Source of the DNA: Gemmatimonadales bacterium UBA1120
GTDB lineage: Bacteria > Gemmatimonadota > Gemmatimonadetes > Longimicrobiales > Gaopeijiaceae
DNA: 5,598 nucleotides
Direction of reading: 5' to 3'
Assembly: GCA_002313925.1 (NCBI GenBank)
Contig: DCAZ01000055.1
Span: forward strand, 1-5,598
Below, one piece after another: positions 1 through 5,598 of the stretch. Position numbers and translations under genes: made by a program. The notes beneath the pieces were generated by a model. It saw nothing but the letters and a program-made list of their open reading frames with translations, did not search any database and was not told the origin of the DNA. Numbering within the stretch: position 1 is the stretch's first letter; every line of letters starts with the position of its first letter.

Positions 1-14
1 ATGGACCCTATTTA

Positions 15-48
15 CAAAATTGCACACCCAATGAGCAGGTGTGCAATT
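15..48 (-). terminator. Probable intrinsic terminator of the tRNA-Pro gene
   Basis: A perfect 11-bp inverted repeat (arms 18-28 and 38-48, AATTGCACACC with GGTGTGCAATT) encloses a 9-base loop. Read on the minus strand the hairpin ends in AATT and runs straight into a short T run (AATTTTG). It lies about 25 bases beyond the tRNA 3' end. The plus-strand side has no T run, so termination should act on leftward transcripts: the tRNA and any read-through from the serine hydrolase gene. The stem is only moderately GC-rich and the T tract short, so strength is uncertain. Confidence 0.65.
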
Positions 49-73
49 CCGTAAGTCATTGTGCTCCAACTAG

Positions 74-147
74 TCGGGGCGCCCGGATTCGAACCGGGGA
101 CCCCCTGCTCCCAAAGCAGGTGCGCTACCGGACTGCGCCACGCCCCG
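74..147 (-). tRNA. trnP: tRNA-Pro (anticodon UGG)
   Basis: The minus strand folds into a complete cloverleaf. The acceptor arms CGGGGCG (147-141) and CGCCCCG (81-75) form 7 bp, with discriminator A at 74. The D stem is GCGC/GCGC around AGTCCGGTA. The anticodon stem is CCTGC/GCAGG with loop TTTGGGA, giving anticodon TGG followed by G37, as is usual for proline tRNAs. The variable loop is GGGTC and the T arm is CCCGG-TTCGAAT-CCGGG. The 3' CCA is not encoded (CTA follows the discriminator), so the tRNA would need CCA-adding enzyme. It decodes CCN/CCA proline codons. It lies 60 bases downstream of, and co-oriented with, the serine hydrolase gene. I see no clear promoter of its own between them and no sign of an integrated element at its 3' end. 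Confidence 0.97.
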
Positions 148-207
148 AAGTGGTTGGAAAACTAGTCATTTCAGAGGCTTCTGGAAGGAGCTTATCCCGA
201 ACACACA

Positions 208-1710
208 CTACCAGTTCCACCCGGCATCCACGGCTTTGACTGCCAGCCCGAGCGCCTCGTACTCTCGATCCCGCCGGTCCCTCGCGTGCGCGGCTGGCGA
301 ACGATGGCTTTGTACGATGATCACCAGCTCACGAGAAGGGATGATATAGGTGCGCTGGTCTCCCGCTCCGGACGCGTTGTAGGTGTCCGGCGGGAGGCTG
401 GGGATCCGTCCGCCTCGGCCCGACTCATCCGCAGTGTTAAGCCAGAAGAGTCCGCCGTAGTATGGATCATCCCACGCGGGAGCTGGCGTACTCACGAACT
501 CCACGAACTCCTCAGGCAGCAGGCGCGTTCCGTTCCAGACCCCTCGTTGGAGGTACAGGAGCCCGAGACGTGCCCAGTTCCGAGCCGTCCCGAAGTTGTA
601 GCCGGTGAGAAGGAAATTGCCGTACGGATCAGTTTCAAGCGTGAAACGGCGAATCCCGATCTCGTCGAAGAGAGTACGCTGGGGCCAGGTCAGATATTCT
701 TCACCTAACTCGTGCTCCACGATGCGACGGATGATGTAGCCGAGCGTCCATGGATCCGAGTTACGGTACCGGCCTACCGTGTTGGGCGGAAACTCGGCGT
801 CCCGGCTCACCGAAAACGCGAAGGCGTCGATGGGTGCCACGTACCCTAGGCGATGATCCACCTGACCCGGCACGAAGGAACGGGACATCTGTTCAGGAGT
901 GGCATCAGTATTGCTGAAGCGGAGGCCACTCGACATGCGAAGAAGATCGGCGACTCGGATGTCAGCACGCGGGTCACCATCAGAGTTCTGCCATGCGGGC
1001 ACGGGAGCCGGCTGCCACAGCTGCAGAGAACCCAATTGAATCAAGCGGCCTGCGAGGGTGGCGGTCAGGCTCTTTCCCATCGACCAGCTCTCGAGTTGCA
1101 TGTCGCGGTGCGCGCCGGACCCATAATCCTCGGCCACAATCCGTCCCCGGTGCACCACGAGGAACGCTGCTCGATTGTCGTCCGGGTTGGCGAAAAAGAC
1201 TCGGACGGCCTCGGCGAGAAGTTCAGCATCCACGTCATCTGGCAATGGTTCGTCCGGGAGCGCGTCACCCATTGGCCACGCCGTGGAGGCCGCGTCAGGA
1301 AGCACGCTGTTGACCGCCCGAGGAGTGAAGAGGACTCCATCGGAGTGGTCCGAGAGTAAGACGCATCCTTGGTCGCCAAAATGACGTGCCCGGGCCTGAA
1401 CGCCTTGGTACGAAGCGGTAACGACTCGGCGTTCCTCGTCTACGTTGAAGGCGAGACGGCCACCCTCGTAGTCTCTAACCTGCTGATCAGTCCAAAGGAC
1501 GCTGTTGTACAATGCCTCCTCACGCACTCGCTCCGAAACCCAGATCGCCGAACAAAAGCGCTTCGCGGGTCCGGTTAGAGTCAGGTACGTCGGAGGGCCG
1601 GCAGAAGAATCGAAAGAGGCATTCTGCGAATCAACACTTCCGGCATCGCCACAAGCGAGCGTCGAGACAACGACAAGCGCCACCAACCGAACAGGCACGA
1701 CTGATTTCAT
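208..1710 (-). CDS. Lipoprotein serine hydrolase, beta-lactamase/EstB/NylB-like (class C fold)
   Basis: A 500-residue predicted lipoprotein. The hydrophobic N-terminus ends in STLAC, with Cys20 as lipidation site and Gly at +2, suggesting outer-membrane sorting. Residues of about 45-135 form a small N-terminal region with Cys53 and Cys116 that could pair. The serine hydrolase domain spans about 165-495. It has the nucleophile motif SxxK (Ser210-Met-Gly-Lys213), the Y-x-N motif (Tyr315-Arg-Asn317) and, in place of the KTG of true beta-lactamases, GAGDQ at 448-452. Known relatives with a G-x-G-x-Q third motif include 6-aminohexanoate-dimer hydrolases and esterases, so ester or amide hydrolysis is more likely than beta-lactam resistance; the substrate is unknown. 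The ATG at 1710 is supported by GGAGG at 1717-1721, 6 bases upstream. The gene starts 36 bases after the S9 peptidase stop on the same strand, so the two are probably co-transcribed. No clear terminator separates it from the tRNA. Confidence 0.93.
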   Translation of the reverse strand: MKSVVPVRLVALVVVSTLACGDAGSVDSQNASFDSSAGPPTYLTLTGPAKRFCSAIWVSERVREEALYNSVLWTDQQVRDYEGGRLAFNVDEERRVVTASYQGVQARARHFGDQGCVLLSDHSDGVLFTPRAVNSVLPDAASTAWPMGDALPDEPLPDDVDAELLAEAVRVFFANPDDNRAAFLVVHRGRIVAEDYGSGAHRDMQLESWSMGKSLTATLAGRLIQLGSLQLWQPAPVPAWQNSDGDPRADIRVADLLRMSSGLRFSNTDATPEQMSRSFVPGQVDHRLGYVAPIDAFAFSVSRDAEFPPNTVGRYRNSDPWTLGYIIRRIVEHELGEEYLTWPQRTLFDEIGIRRFTLETDPYGNFLLTGYNFGTARNWARLGLLYLQRGVWNGTRLLPEEFVEFVSTPAPAWDDPYYGGLFWLNTADESGRGGRIPSLPPDTYNASGAGDQRTYIIPSRELVIIVQSHRSPAAHARDRRDREYEALGLAVKAVDAGWNW

Positions 1711-1746
1711 GGAGCGCCTCCAGGAAGAAGGTGTAGTCAGGGTTAC

Positions 1747-3789
1747 TTATTCACTGATGGGCCTGTTCGCGCCGCGAACATGATCATTATACCAGCCGAG
1801 GTACCGTTCGTACCGATCGACTTGGTAGGTTGGAACCCGAATCCCGTGTCCCTGGTCAGGATAGACAACCAGTTGAGTCTCGACCCCCCGCCGCCGGAGC
1901 GCCTGGTACAGCTGCTCGGAGTTAAGGATCGGGACGTTCCAATCCTGTTCTCCACCCATGATGAGCGTGGGCGTCTCGATATGTTCTACGCGGTTGAACG
2001 GGCTGATACGCTCCCAGTTCTCTCTGTTATCCCCCTCCCATGGCAAGCCGAGCTCCGCTTCCCATTGCCGCTGGTAGTGGTCGTGTCCGTAGTTCGCGAT
2101 GTAGAGGACTTCGCTCGCACCAGTGATGGCGCCCTGGAAACGGTTGGTTTGCGTGATCACGTAGTTCGTGAGGATCCCGCCATACGACCACCCCCCTACA
2201 CCGAGGCGATCTGGATCTGACCATCCCTGCTCAATCGTGTAATCAACGCCAGCCATTACATCCTGGAAATCTGGATTACCCCAGTCCGCCCAGAGCGCTG
2301 CTGAAAAGTCCTGACCGTAGCCCGAGGAACCGCGTGGATTCGTGCGGACAACGACGTATCCATTTGAGGCAAACAGCTGTGACTCGAACTGAAAGCCGTG
2401 GTTGAACTGAGAGACCGGCCCGCCGTGGATTCGTAGCAGCGTCGGATAACGCTGACCCTCCACGAAGTCCGGTGGGAAGGTGACGAAGCCTTCGACCTCG
2501 GTACCGTCGGCTGAATAAAACTGGATATTCCGAGTCTCGGCGACGAGGACCTTAGACAGGAAGTCGTCATTGTGTCCGGTTACTCGACTCAGTTCACCCG
2601 ATCCGTGCTCTGCCCCCGTCACTCGATAGATCTCTCCAGGTTGGTCGAGGTAACTGACGGACACTGCAAATGTCTCCCCAGCCCAGTCGAATACACCCGC
2701 CGAGAGAGGGCCTGAAATCGGTCGTTCGAGATCCTCGCCGTTCGGACGAATCCGAGCGACGTGATTCTCGCCTGAGTCCTCAAGTCGGAACCAGATCCAG
2801 TCACCATCATCAGAAAAGCGCGGCTGGCTCACATTCCTGTCCAGATCGGTTGTGAGTAGATGCGGCTCCCCACCGTCTGTAGAAATGACAGCCAGATGGG
2901 TCGTGGCATACCAGATGAGGTCAGGTCGAATACCGCTGGTATAGGCGAGCGACCTTCCGTCAGGACTCCAAGCAGGAGAGCGGTCAGAGCCTTCGTTCGC
3001 CGTCACGCGCCTAGGGCTGGCCGTCGGCTCCTCCAGGTCAGAAGCGATAATCCAGATGTCTGAGTTTTCGTTTCCGTCCGGCTCATCTGTGCGATTCGAA
3101 GCGAAAGCGATCAGGGTGCCGTCAGGGCTCCAGACACCGAGCGATTCGTCCCAATCACCGGTCGTCAGTTGGCGGAGTTCTCTGGAACCAAGCTCGAACA
3201 CATAAAGGTGCGTCCTCCGATCTCCCGTCAGGTACCCCAGATTGTCACGCTTGAACTGAAGTCGATCAATCACCCACGGCTCTCGAGGCGCATTCTCTTT
3301 TTTGTCTTCGTCCTTCTCCTCTGCGTCACGGATCGTCAGGAGGAGGCGCGTACCATCGGGGGACCACCGATACCCAGAAATTCCCTGTTCGACGTCGGTG
3401 AGCGGAAAACCTTCACCGCCCCTCCGGTCGAGTGCCCAAACCTGGTTCTCACCTTCATCACGGGACGCGGTGAAGGTGAAGTACCGACCGTCCGGGCTCC
3501 ATCCCGGTGAGCCCGCAGACTTCCCTTCCACAGTCAGACCAATGGCCTCCCCACCCTCAGCCGGAGACATGTAGATTCGTGTATACGAGCGTTCATCTTC
3601 GAGCGACGTCCGGCTGACTGTATACGCAATCCACGCACCGTCCGGACTCACGACCGGCGCTCCGACCGAACGCATGTCGAACATATCTTCGGTCTGGACT
3701 GGACGCTTGTCCTGGGCGTCGACAGGGCCGACTAGGGCCAACATGAGGAGACTCAAGGCTCCGAAACTCAAATGTGTCATTGCAGTCAC
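1747..3789 (-). CDS. Exported S9-family serine peptidase (prolyl oligopeptidase / acylaminoacyl-peptidase type)
   Basis: About 680 residues, the usual length for S9B/S9C-like enzymes that cleave short peptides. A hydrophobic signal peptide probably ends at VDA (residue 25) before QDKRP. The N-terminal half (about 35-400) is a beta-propeller with PD40-type blades marked by SPDG near residues 48, 98, 143, 221 and 275 and a variant SDDG at 326. A Lys/Glu-rich stretch near 155-167 interrupts it. The alpha/beta-hydrolase half has an HGGP oxyanion motif at 455, the NPRGSSGYG block, the nucleophile elbow GWSYGG (Ser535), Asp616 in EQDWNVP and His648 in DQGHG, so the triad is complete. The start is ambiguous. 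GTG at 3789 has AGGA 7 bases upstream and is preferred. ATG at 3780 is 12 bases from AAGGA. ATG at 3810 would add an acidic leader that spoils the signal peptide. It is the first gene of a likely two-gene unit with the serine hydrolase. Confidence 0.93.
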   Translation of the reverse strand: MTAMTHLSFGALSLLMLALVGPVDAQDKRPVQTEDMFDMRSVGAPVVSPDGAWIAYTVSRTSLEDERSYTRIYMSPAEGGEAIGLTVEGKSAGSPGWSPDGRYFTFTASRDEGENQVWALDRRGGEGFPLTDVEQGISGYRWSPDGTRLLLTIRDAEEKDEDKKENAPREPWVIDRLQFKRDNLGYLTGDRRTHLYVFELGSRELRQLTTGDWDESLGVWSPDGTLIAFASNRTDEPDGNENSDIWIIASDLEEPTASPRRVTANEGSDRSPAWSPDGRSLAYTSGIRPDLIWYATTHLAVISTDGGEPHLLTTDLDRNVSQPRFSDDGDWIWFRLEDSGENHVARIRPNGEDLERPISGPLSAGVFDWAGETFAVSVSYLDQPGEIYRVTGAEHGSGELSRVTGHNDDFLSKVLVAETRNIQFYSADGTEVEGFVTFPPDFVEGQRYPTLLRIHGGPVSQFNHGFQFESQLFASNGYVVVRTNPRGSSGYGQDFSAALWADWGNPDFQDVMAGVDYTIEQGWSDPDRLGVGGWSYGGILTNYVITQTNRFQGAITGASEVLYIANYGHDHYQRQWEAELGLPWEGDNRENWERISPFNRVEHIETPTLIMGGEQDWNVPILNSEQLYQALRRRGVETQLVVYPDQGHGIRVPTYQVDRYERYLGWYNDHVRGANRPISE

Positions 3790-3833
3790 TATTCCTTCCT
3801 CTTGTCGCATATTGCCACCCCACTGCGGTAGCG

Positions 3834-3845
3834 GCCCTCGAGGGC
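3834..3845. repeat. 12-bp perfect palindrome upstream of the S9 peptidase gene
   Basis: GCCCTCGAGGGC is perfectly self-complementary and ends 45 bases upstream of the preferred GTG start. It could be an operator half-site pair for a dimeric regulator of the minus-strand unit, or a GC-rich feature of the untranslated leader. As an RNA hairpin it would have no room for a loop without opening central pairs, so a DNA-binding role fits better. It may also be chance. Confidence 0.35.
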
Positions 3846-3910
3846 TGCATTCAAGCGGGTGATCAGGTCAGACATTCGCCCAAGATGTGGGTCAGAGTAG
3901 CAGATCGCGA

Positions 3911-3933
3911 GTGATCCCAAATGAATTTGTCAC
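3911..3933. promoter_or_regulatory. Candidate operator dyad in the divergent region
   Basis: CAAAT-GA-ATTTG (3918-3929) is a perfect 5-bp dyad with a 2-base centre. It is flanked by GTGA (3911-3914) and TCAC (3930-3933), which are also complementary, but the left side carries three extra bases (TCC). The composition and position between divergent genes fit a binding site for a dimeric transcription factor. The asymmetry and lack of a second copy keep this tentative. Confidence 0.3.
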
Positions 3934-4114
3934 CATTCAATACCTAGTGCGAGGAGCTGGCATGGCCATTCGATATGAGTAACAAATCATCACTGGATTA
4001 AGGATTCCCGTAGCTTGCTAGCATTACTTGCTACTCGTACCCTGCTTGGAAGGCTACCGATAAAATATGCCTAAGAAAACGAATGAGTCGGGCAACGCCG
4101 GAGTTCTAACAGTG

Positions 4115-4119
4115 GGAGG
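4115..4119 (+). promoter_or_regulatory. Shine-Dalgarno that fixes a GTG start
   Basis: GGAGG lies 6 bases upstream of GTG at 4126 (context GTGGGAGGTGTCCT-GTG). The next in-frame ATG codons (residues 9 and 11) would cut into the signal peptide and lack such a site, so GTG at 4126 is the start. Confidence 0.8.
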
Positions 4120-4125
4120 TGTCCT

Positions 4126-5376
4126 GTGAACAGAACAGTTCGCTCGACTATGCTAATGGTGACGGCACTCATGTTAACATCGGGCTGCGGTCCGATCGAG
4201 GATTCTGAGGCTGGACAGGCTCAGTCTGAAGGGATGACTCGCTGGAGCCACCAAGATTGGCCTACGGGCCACTATCAGGTAGTCGAGGACTGGCCCAAGC
4301 CGTTACCCGATGATCGCCACTCTCATGATGGTTGGACCTGGGGTTCGATGGGTGGGGTTTATGCAGAGACACCGGACAGAATATGGGTAGCCATGCGAGG
4401 AGAGTTGCCGCTCCCTGAAGGAGCGGCACCATGGACACCCTACGGTGGCACCAACTTGGTCGGTAACGCTACAGGTAATACTGACGGTATTAGTGCCACA
4501 TGTCGGGAGACCAGCAACCGCCGCGGATGGGAGCGACGCTTTGAGCACTCGATCTTCATCGTCGATGGAGAAGGCAACCTCGTTGATGAATGGCCACACG
4601 CTGATTCACTATTCGCTCAACTACCATGCGGACGCGGGCCACATCAGATCAAAATGAGTCCATATGACCCAGACAAGCACGTATGGATCATCGACGACCA
4701 GCTCCACGTGATCTACCGCTTCACATATGAGGGTGAACTCGTTCATACATTGGGAGAGCTTGGCGTGCTCGGACGTGGACCGAATAACTTTAACCGCCCA
4801 ACAGACATAGCTTGGTTACCAGACGGCACCTATTTCATCAGTGACGGCTACAGTGGCACGCGAGTAGCCAAATATGACTCGGATGACAATTTCCTGATGG
4901 ACTGGGGCTCTGCCCCTGCGGACCCACGAAACCCAGGCCCGAGCGAATTCAGAACACCTCACAGTATAGCGATCAGCGCGGACCGTAGAGTTTTTGTTGT
5001 AGACCGTGGTCACGCGAGGATGCAGGTATTTGATGAGAACGGAAATTTCTTGGATATGTGGCCACTCACCTCACCCCACTGGCCAGACAATCAGGGAACC
5101 CTGATGGTGAATCACCTCATTACCACAGACCAATACGTATGGGTTGGAGACGCTCCTACAAACCGTCTTATGAAGTTTGATCTCGAAGGCAACCATTTAT
5201 ACAGCTGGGGTGCACCAGGACTACAGCCTGGACGCCTGGCATGCTCGCACGGGATCACAACCGATCAAGAAGGAAACCTGTTCATTGCTGACTGTTTCGC
5301 AGGTCGTGTGCAAAAGTTCGAGCCAGTAGCGGGTGCTGATCCAGACAAACTTGTCGGCCAGATCTTGAGAGAATAG
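4126..5376 (+). CDS. Lipoprotein NHL-repeat beta-propeller, peptidyl-alpha-hydroxyglycine alpha-amidating lyase (PAL)-like
   Basis: A 416-residue predicted lipoprotein: basic N-terminus (Arg3, Arg6), hydrophobic core and LTSGC lipobox with Cys21, Gly at +2. The rest is a six-bladed NHL-type propeller, seen in repeated blocks such as PTDIAWLPDG, FISDGYSGTRVAKYD, PHSIAIS and SHGITTDQEGN. Known PAL enzymes cleave peptidyl-alpha-hydroxyglycine to an amidated peptide and glyoxylate, using three zinc-binding His, a Tyr and an Arg. Here PHQ (His173), PHS (His279) and SHG (His375) are spaced 106 and 96 residues apart. Tyr242 in SDGY lies 69 after His173, and Arg91 sits in an RG motif like that of the enzyme. 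The Asp that follows the last His in animal PAL is Gly376 here, and the animal disulfide cysteines at the SDGY blade are absent. Cys373 and Cys390 might pair instead. No PHM monooxygenase is in view, so the substrate is unknown; a non-enzymatic NHL binding protein is the alternative. It is divergent from the S9 peptidase gene. Confidence 0.88.
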   Translation: MNRTVRSTMLMVTALMLTSGCGPIEDSEAGQAQSEGMTRWSHQDWPTGHYQVVEDWPKPLPDDRHSHDGWTWGSMGGVYAETPDRIWVAMRGELPLPEGAAPWTPYGGTNLVGNATGNTDGISATCRETSNRRGWERRFEHSIFIVDGEGNLVDEWPHADSLFAQLPCGRGPHQIKMSPYDPDKHVWIIDDQLHVIYRFTYEGELVHTLGELGVLGRGPNNFNRPTDIAWLPDGTYFISDGYSGTRVAKYDSDDNFLMDWGSAPADPRNPGPSEFRTPHSIAISADRRVFVVDRGHARMQVFDENGNFLDMWPLTSPHWPDNQGTLMVNHLITTDQYVWVGDAPTNRLMKFDLEGNHLYSWGAPGLQPGRLACSHGITTDQEGNLFIADCFAGRVQKFEPVAGADPDKLVGQILRE

Positions 5377-5410
5377 CCTGGAGCAGAATGATTTTCTTGG
5401 TGTAAGAGGC

Positions 5411-5472
5411 CCTTAACGTTTTCACCGTATCCCGTGTCTTTCTGTATGGGAACGCCCTGGGAACACGTTAGG
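5411..5472 (+). terminator. Long imperfect inverted repeat; terminator or structured leader
   Basis: Outer arms 5411-5423 (CCTTAACGTTTTC) and 5461-5472 (GAACACGTTAGG) pair over about 12 bp with one bulged T and one mismatch. Inside, CGTATCCC (5426-5433) pairs with GGGAACG (5448-5454) with one bulged A, leaving a 14-base loop. The element begins 35 bases after the PAL-like stop and is followed by TTTATTCC, a weak T tract on the plus strand. It may end transcription of the PAL-like gene, or be a structured 5' leader for the downstream gene if the two are co-transcribed. The pairing is clear; the function is inferred. Confidence 0.5.
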
Positions 5473-5512
5473 TTTATTCCATCAAAGTAAGAAACTGGAG
5501 GATGATCAGATA

Positions 5513-5539
5513 ATGAGCCCAAGCCCAGATCTGCTATGA
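5513..5539 (+). CDS. Possible 8-residue leader peptide coupled to the next gene
   Basis: An ATG at 5513 opens a frame encoding MSPSPDLL and ends at TGA 5537-5539, overlapping the ATG of the next gene in an ATGA arrangement. GGAGG at 5497-5501 is 11 bases upstream, slightly long but usable. The downstream start has no Shine-Dalgarno of its own, so ribosomes ending here could reinitiate at 5536. An even shorter frame from ATG 5502 touches the GGAGG directly and is unlikely to be used. An 8-codon frame can easily arise by chance, and the peptide shows no attenuator-like run of one amino acid. Confidence 0.3.
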   Translation: MSPSPDLL

Positions 5540-5598
5540 CTTCGAAAGCATTTCGTTACCTGAAGGGACTCGGCATCCTGGCGATTTTTTCTCTTTCG
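5536..5598 (+). CDS. N-terminus of an exported protein, truncated by the window end
   Basis: Twenty-one open codons run from ATG 5536 to the edge of the window. The encoded start has a basic n-region (Lys4, Arg7, Lys10) followed by a hydrophobic core GLGILAIFSLS, typical of a signal peptide or membrane anchor. No in-frame ATG, GTG or TTG lies between the upstream stop at 5503 and this ATG, so this is the only usable start in the frame. No Shine-Dalgarno is suitably placed directly before it; the nearest GGAGG is 34 bases upstream, which suggests coupling to the preceding mini-ORF. The function cannot be told from this fragment. Confidence 0.6.
   Translation, partial: MTSKAFRYLKGLGILAIFSLS

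Larger units (their letters stand above)
3790..4125. other. Divergent intergenic region, no gene found
   Basis: About 340 bases between the divergently transcribed S9 peptidase and PAL-like genes, so both promoters should lie here. The stretch from about 3890 to 4080 is visibly more AT-rich than the flanking genes. I find no tRNA or convincing ORF. The best -10-like sequence for the plus-strand gene is TAAAAT at 4061-4066, but no -35 hexamer sits at 16-18 bases (TTGGAA at 4046 is too close), so I do not call a promoter. The 7-bp CTTGCTA occurs twice, at 4014 and 4027. Two dyad elements are listed separately. Sigma-factor preferences of this organism are unknown, so missing a promoter by eye means little. 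Confidence 0.7.

Noticed and set aside
74..147. tRNA-Pro as an attachment site for an integrated element
   Set aside because: No integrase, no duplicated tRNA 3' fragment and no element genes are visible in the window.
286..1359. Open frames of 100-168 codons on the plus strand, antisense to the serine hydrolase gene
   Set aside because: They overlap a well-supported gene with intact catalytic motifs, their translations are low-complexity and Arg/Ser/Pro-rich with no recognisable domain, and I found no convincing ribosome site. They are typical shadows of GC-rich coding.
1780..3574. Plus-strand open frames of 60-146 codons opposite the S9 peptidase gene
   Set aside because: Antisense shadows; the minus-strand reading has a full propeller plus a complete Ser-Asp-His triad.
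3630..3665. Recurring GTCCGG-like words across the S9 gene that look like a scattered DNA repeat
   Set aside because: They encode the SPDG turn of successive propeller blades on the minus strand, so they are explained by protein repeats.
4010..4034. GTAGC...GCTAC inverted ends with duplicated CTTGCTA inside
   Set aside because: Only 5 bp pair across a 15-base interior in AT-rich intergenic DNA. It is too weak to call an operator or hairpin.
4046..4066. Possible promoter TTGGAA / TAAAAT before the PAL-like gene
   Set aside because: The spacer is only 9 bases, far below the 16-18 needed. The -10-like hexamer alone is not enough.
5265..5522. Minus-strand 85-codon frame overlapping the end of the PAL-like gene
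   Set aside because: It runs through the inverted repeat and into a well-supported gene on the other strand, with no recognisable domain.

Overview
The window looks like ordinary chromosome from a Gram-negative bacterium that exports many hydrolases. Two proteins carry lipoprotein signals, a third has a cleavable-type signal peptide, and a fourth, cut by the window edge, begins like an exported protein. The combination of an S9 peptidase, a class-C-like serine hydrolase and a PAL-like NHL propeller, with fairly GC-rich coding, recalls marine or soil Gemmatimonadota or Acidobacteriota. That placement is an impression from protein style, not a demonstrated assignment. No transposase, integrase, CRISPR array or phage gene is visible.

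Layout. The left end, on the minus strand, holds a complete tRNA-Pro(UGG) at 74-147 followed by a hairpin terminator at about 15-48. To its right a two-gene minus-strand unit runs leftward from about 3789 to 208. An exported S9-family prolyl-oligopeptidase-type peptidase comes first, then, after 36 bases, a lipoprotein serine hydrolase of the beta-lactamase/EstB/NylB fold. A divergent intergenic region of about 340 bases (3790-4125) contains two dyad elements but no convincing full promoter. On the plus strand, 4126-5376 encodes a lipoprotein NHL-repeat propeller. The spacing of its Arg, Tyr and His residues closely matches peptidylglycine alpha-hydroxyglycine amidating lyase (PAL). It is followed by a long imperfect inverted repeat (5411-5472), an 8-codon open frame with a Shine-Dalgarno, and the ATGA-overlapping start of another exported protein at 5536, cut off by the window edge.

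How the genes may work together. All three full proteins are predicted to act outside the cytoplasm on peptides, amides or esters: a serine exopeptidase or oligopeptidase, a serine esterase/amidase, and a possible peptide-amidoglycolate lyase. A shared role in processing exported or scavenged peptides is possible, but only the tandem spacing of the two minus-strand genes directly supports co-expression. The most interesting points are the PAL-like active-site constellation in a bacterial lipoprotein with no PHM partner in view, and the structured leader plus mini-ORF ahead of the truncated last gene. I did not find a clearly novel multi-gene system.
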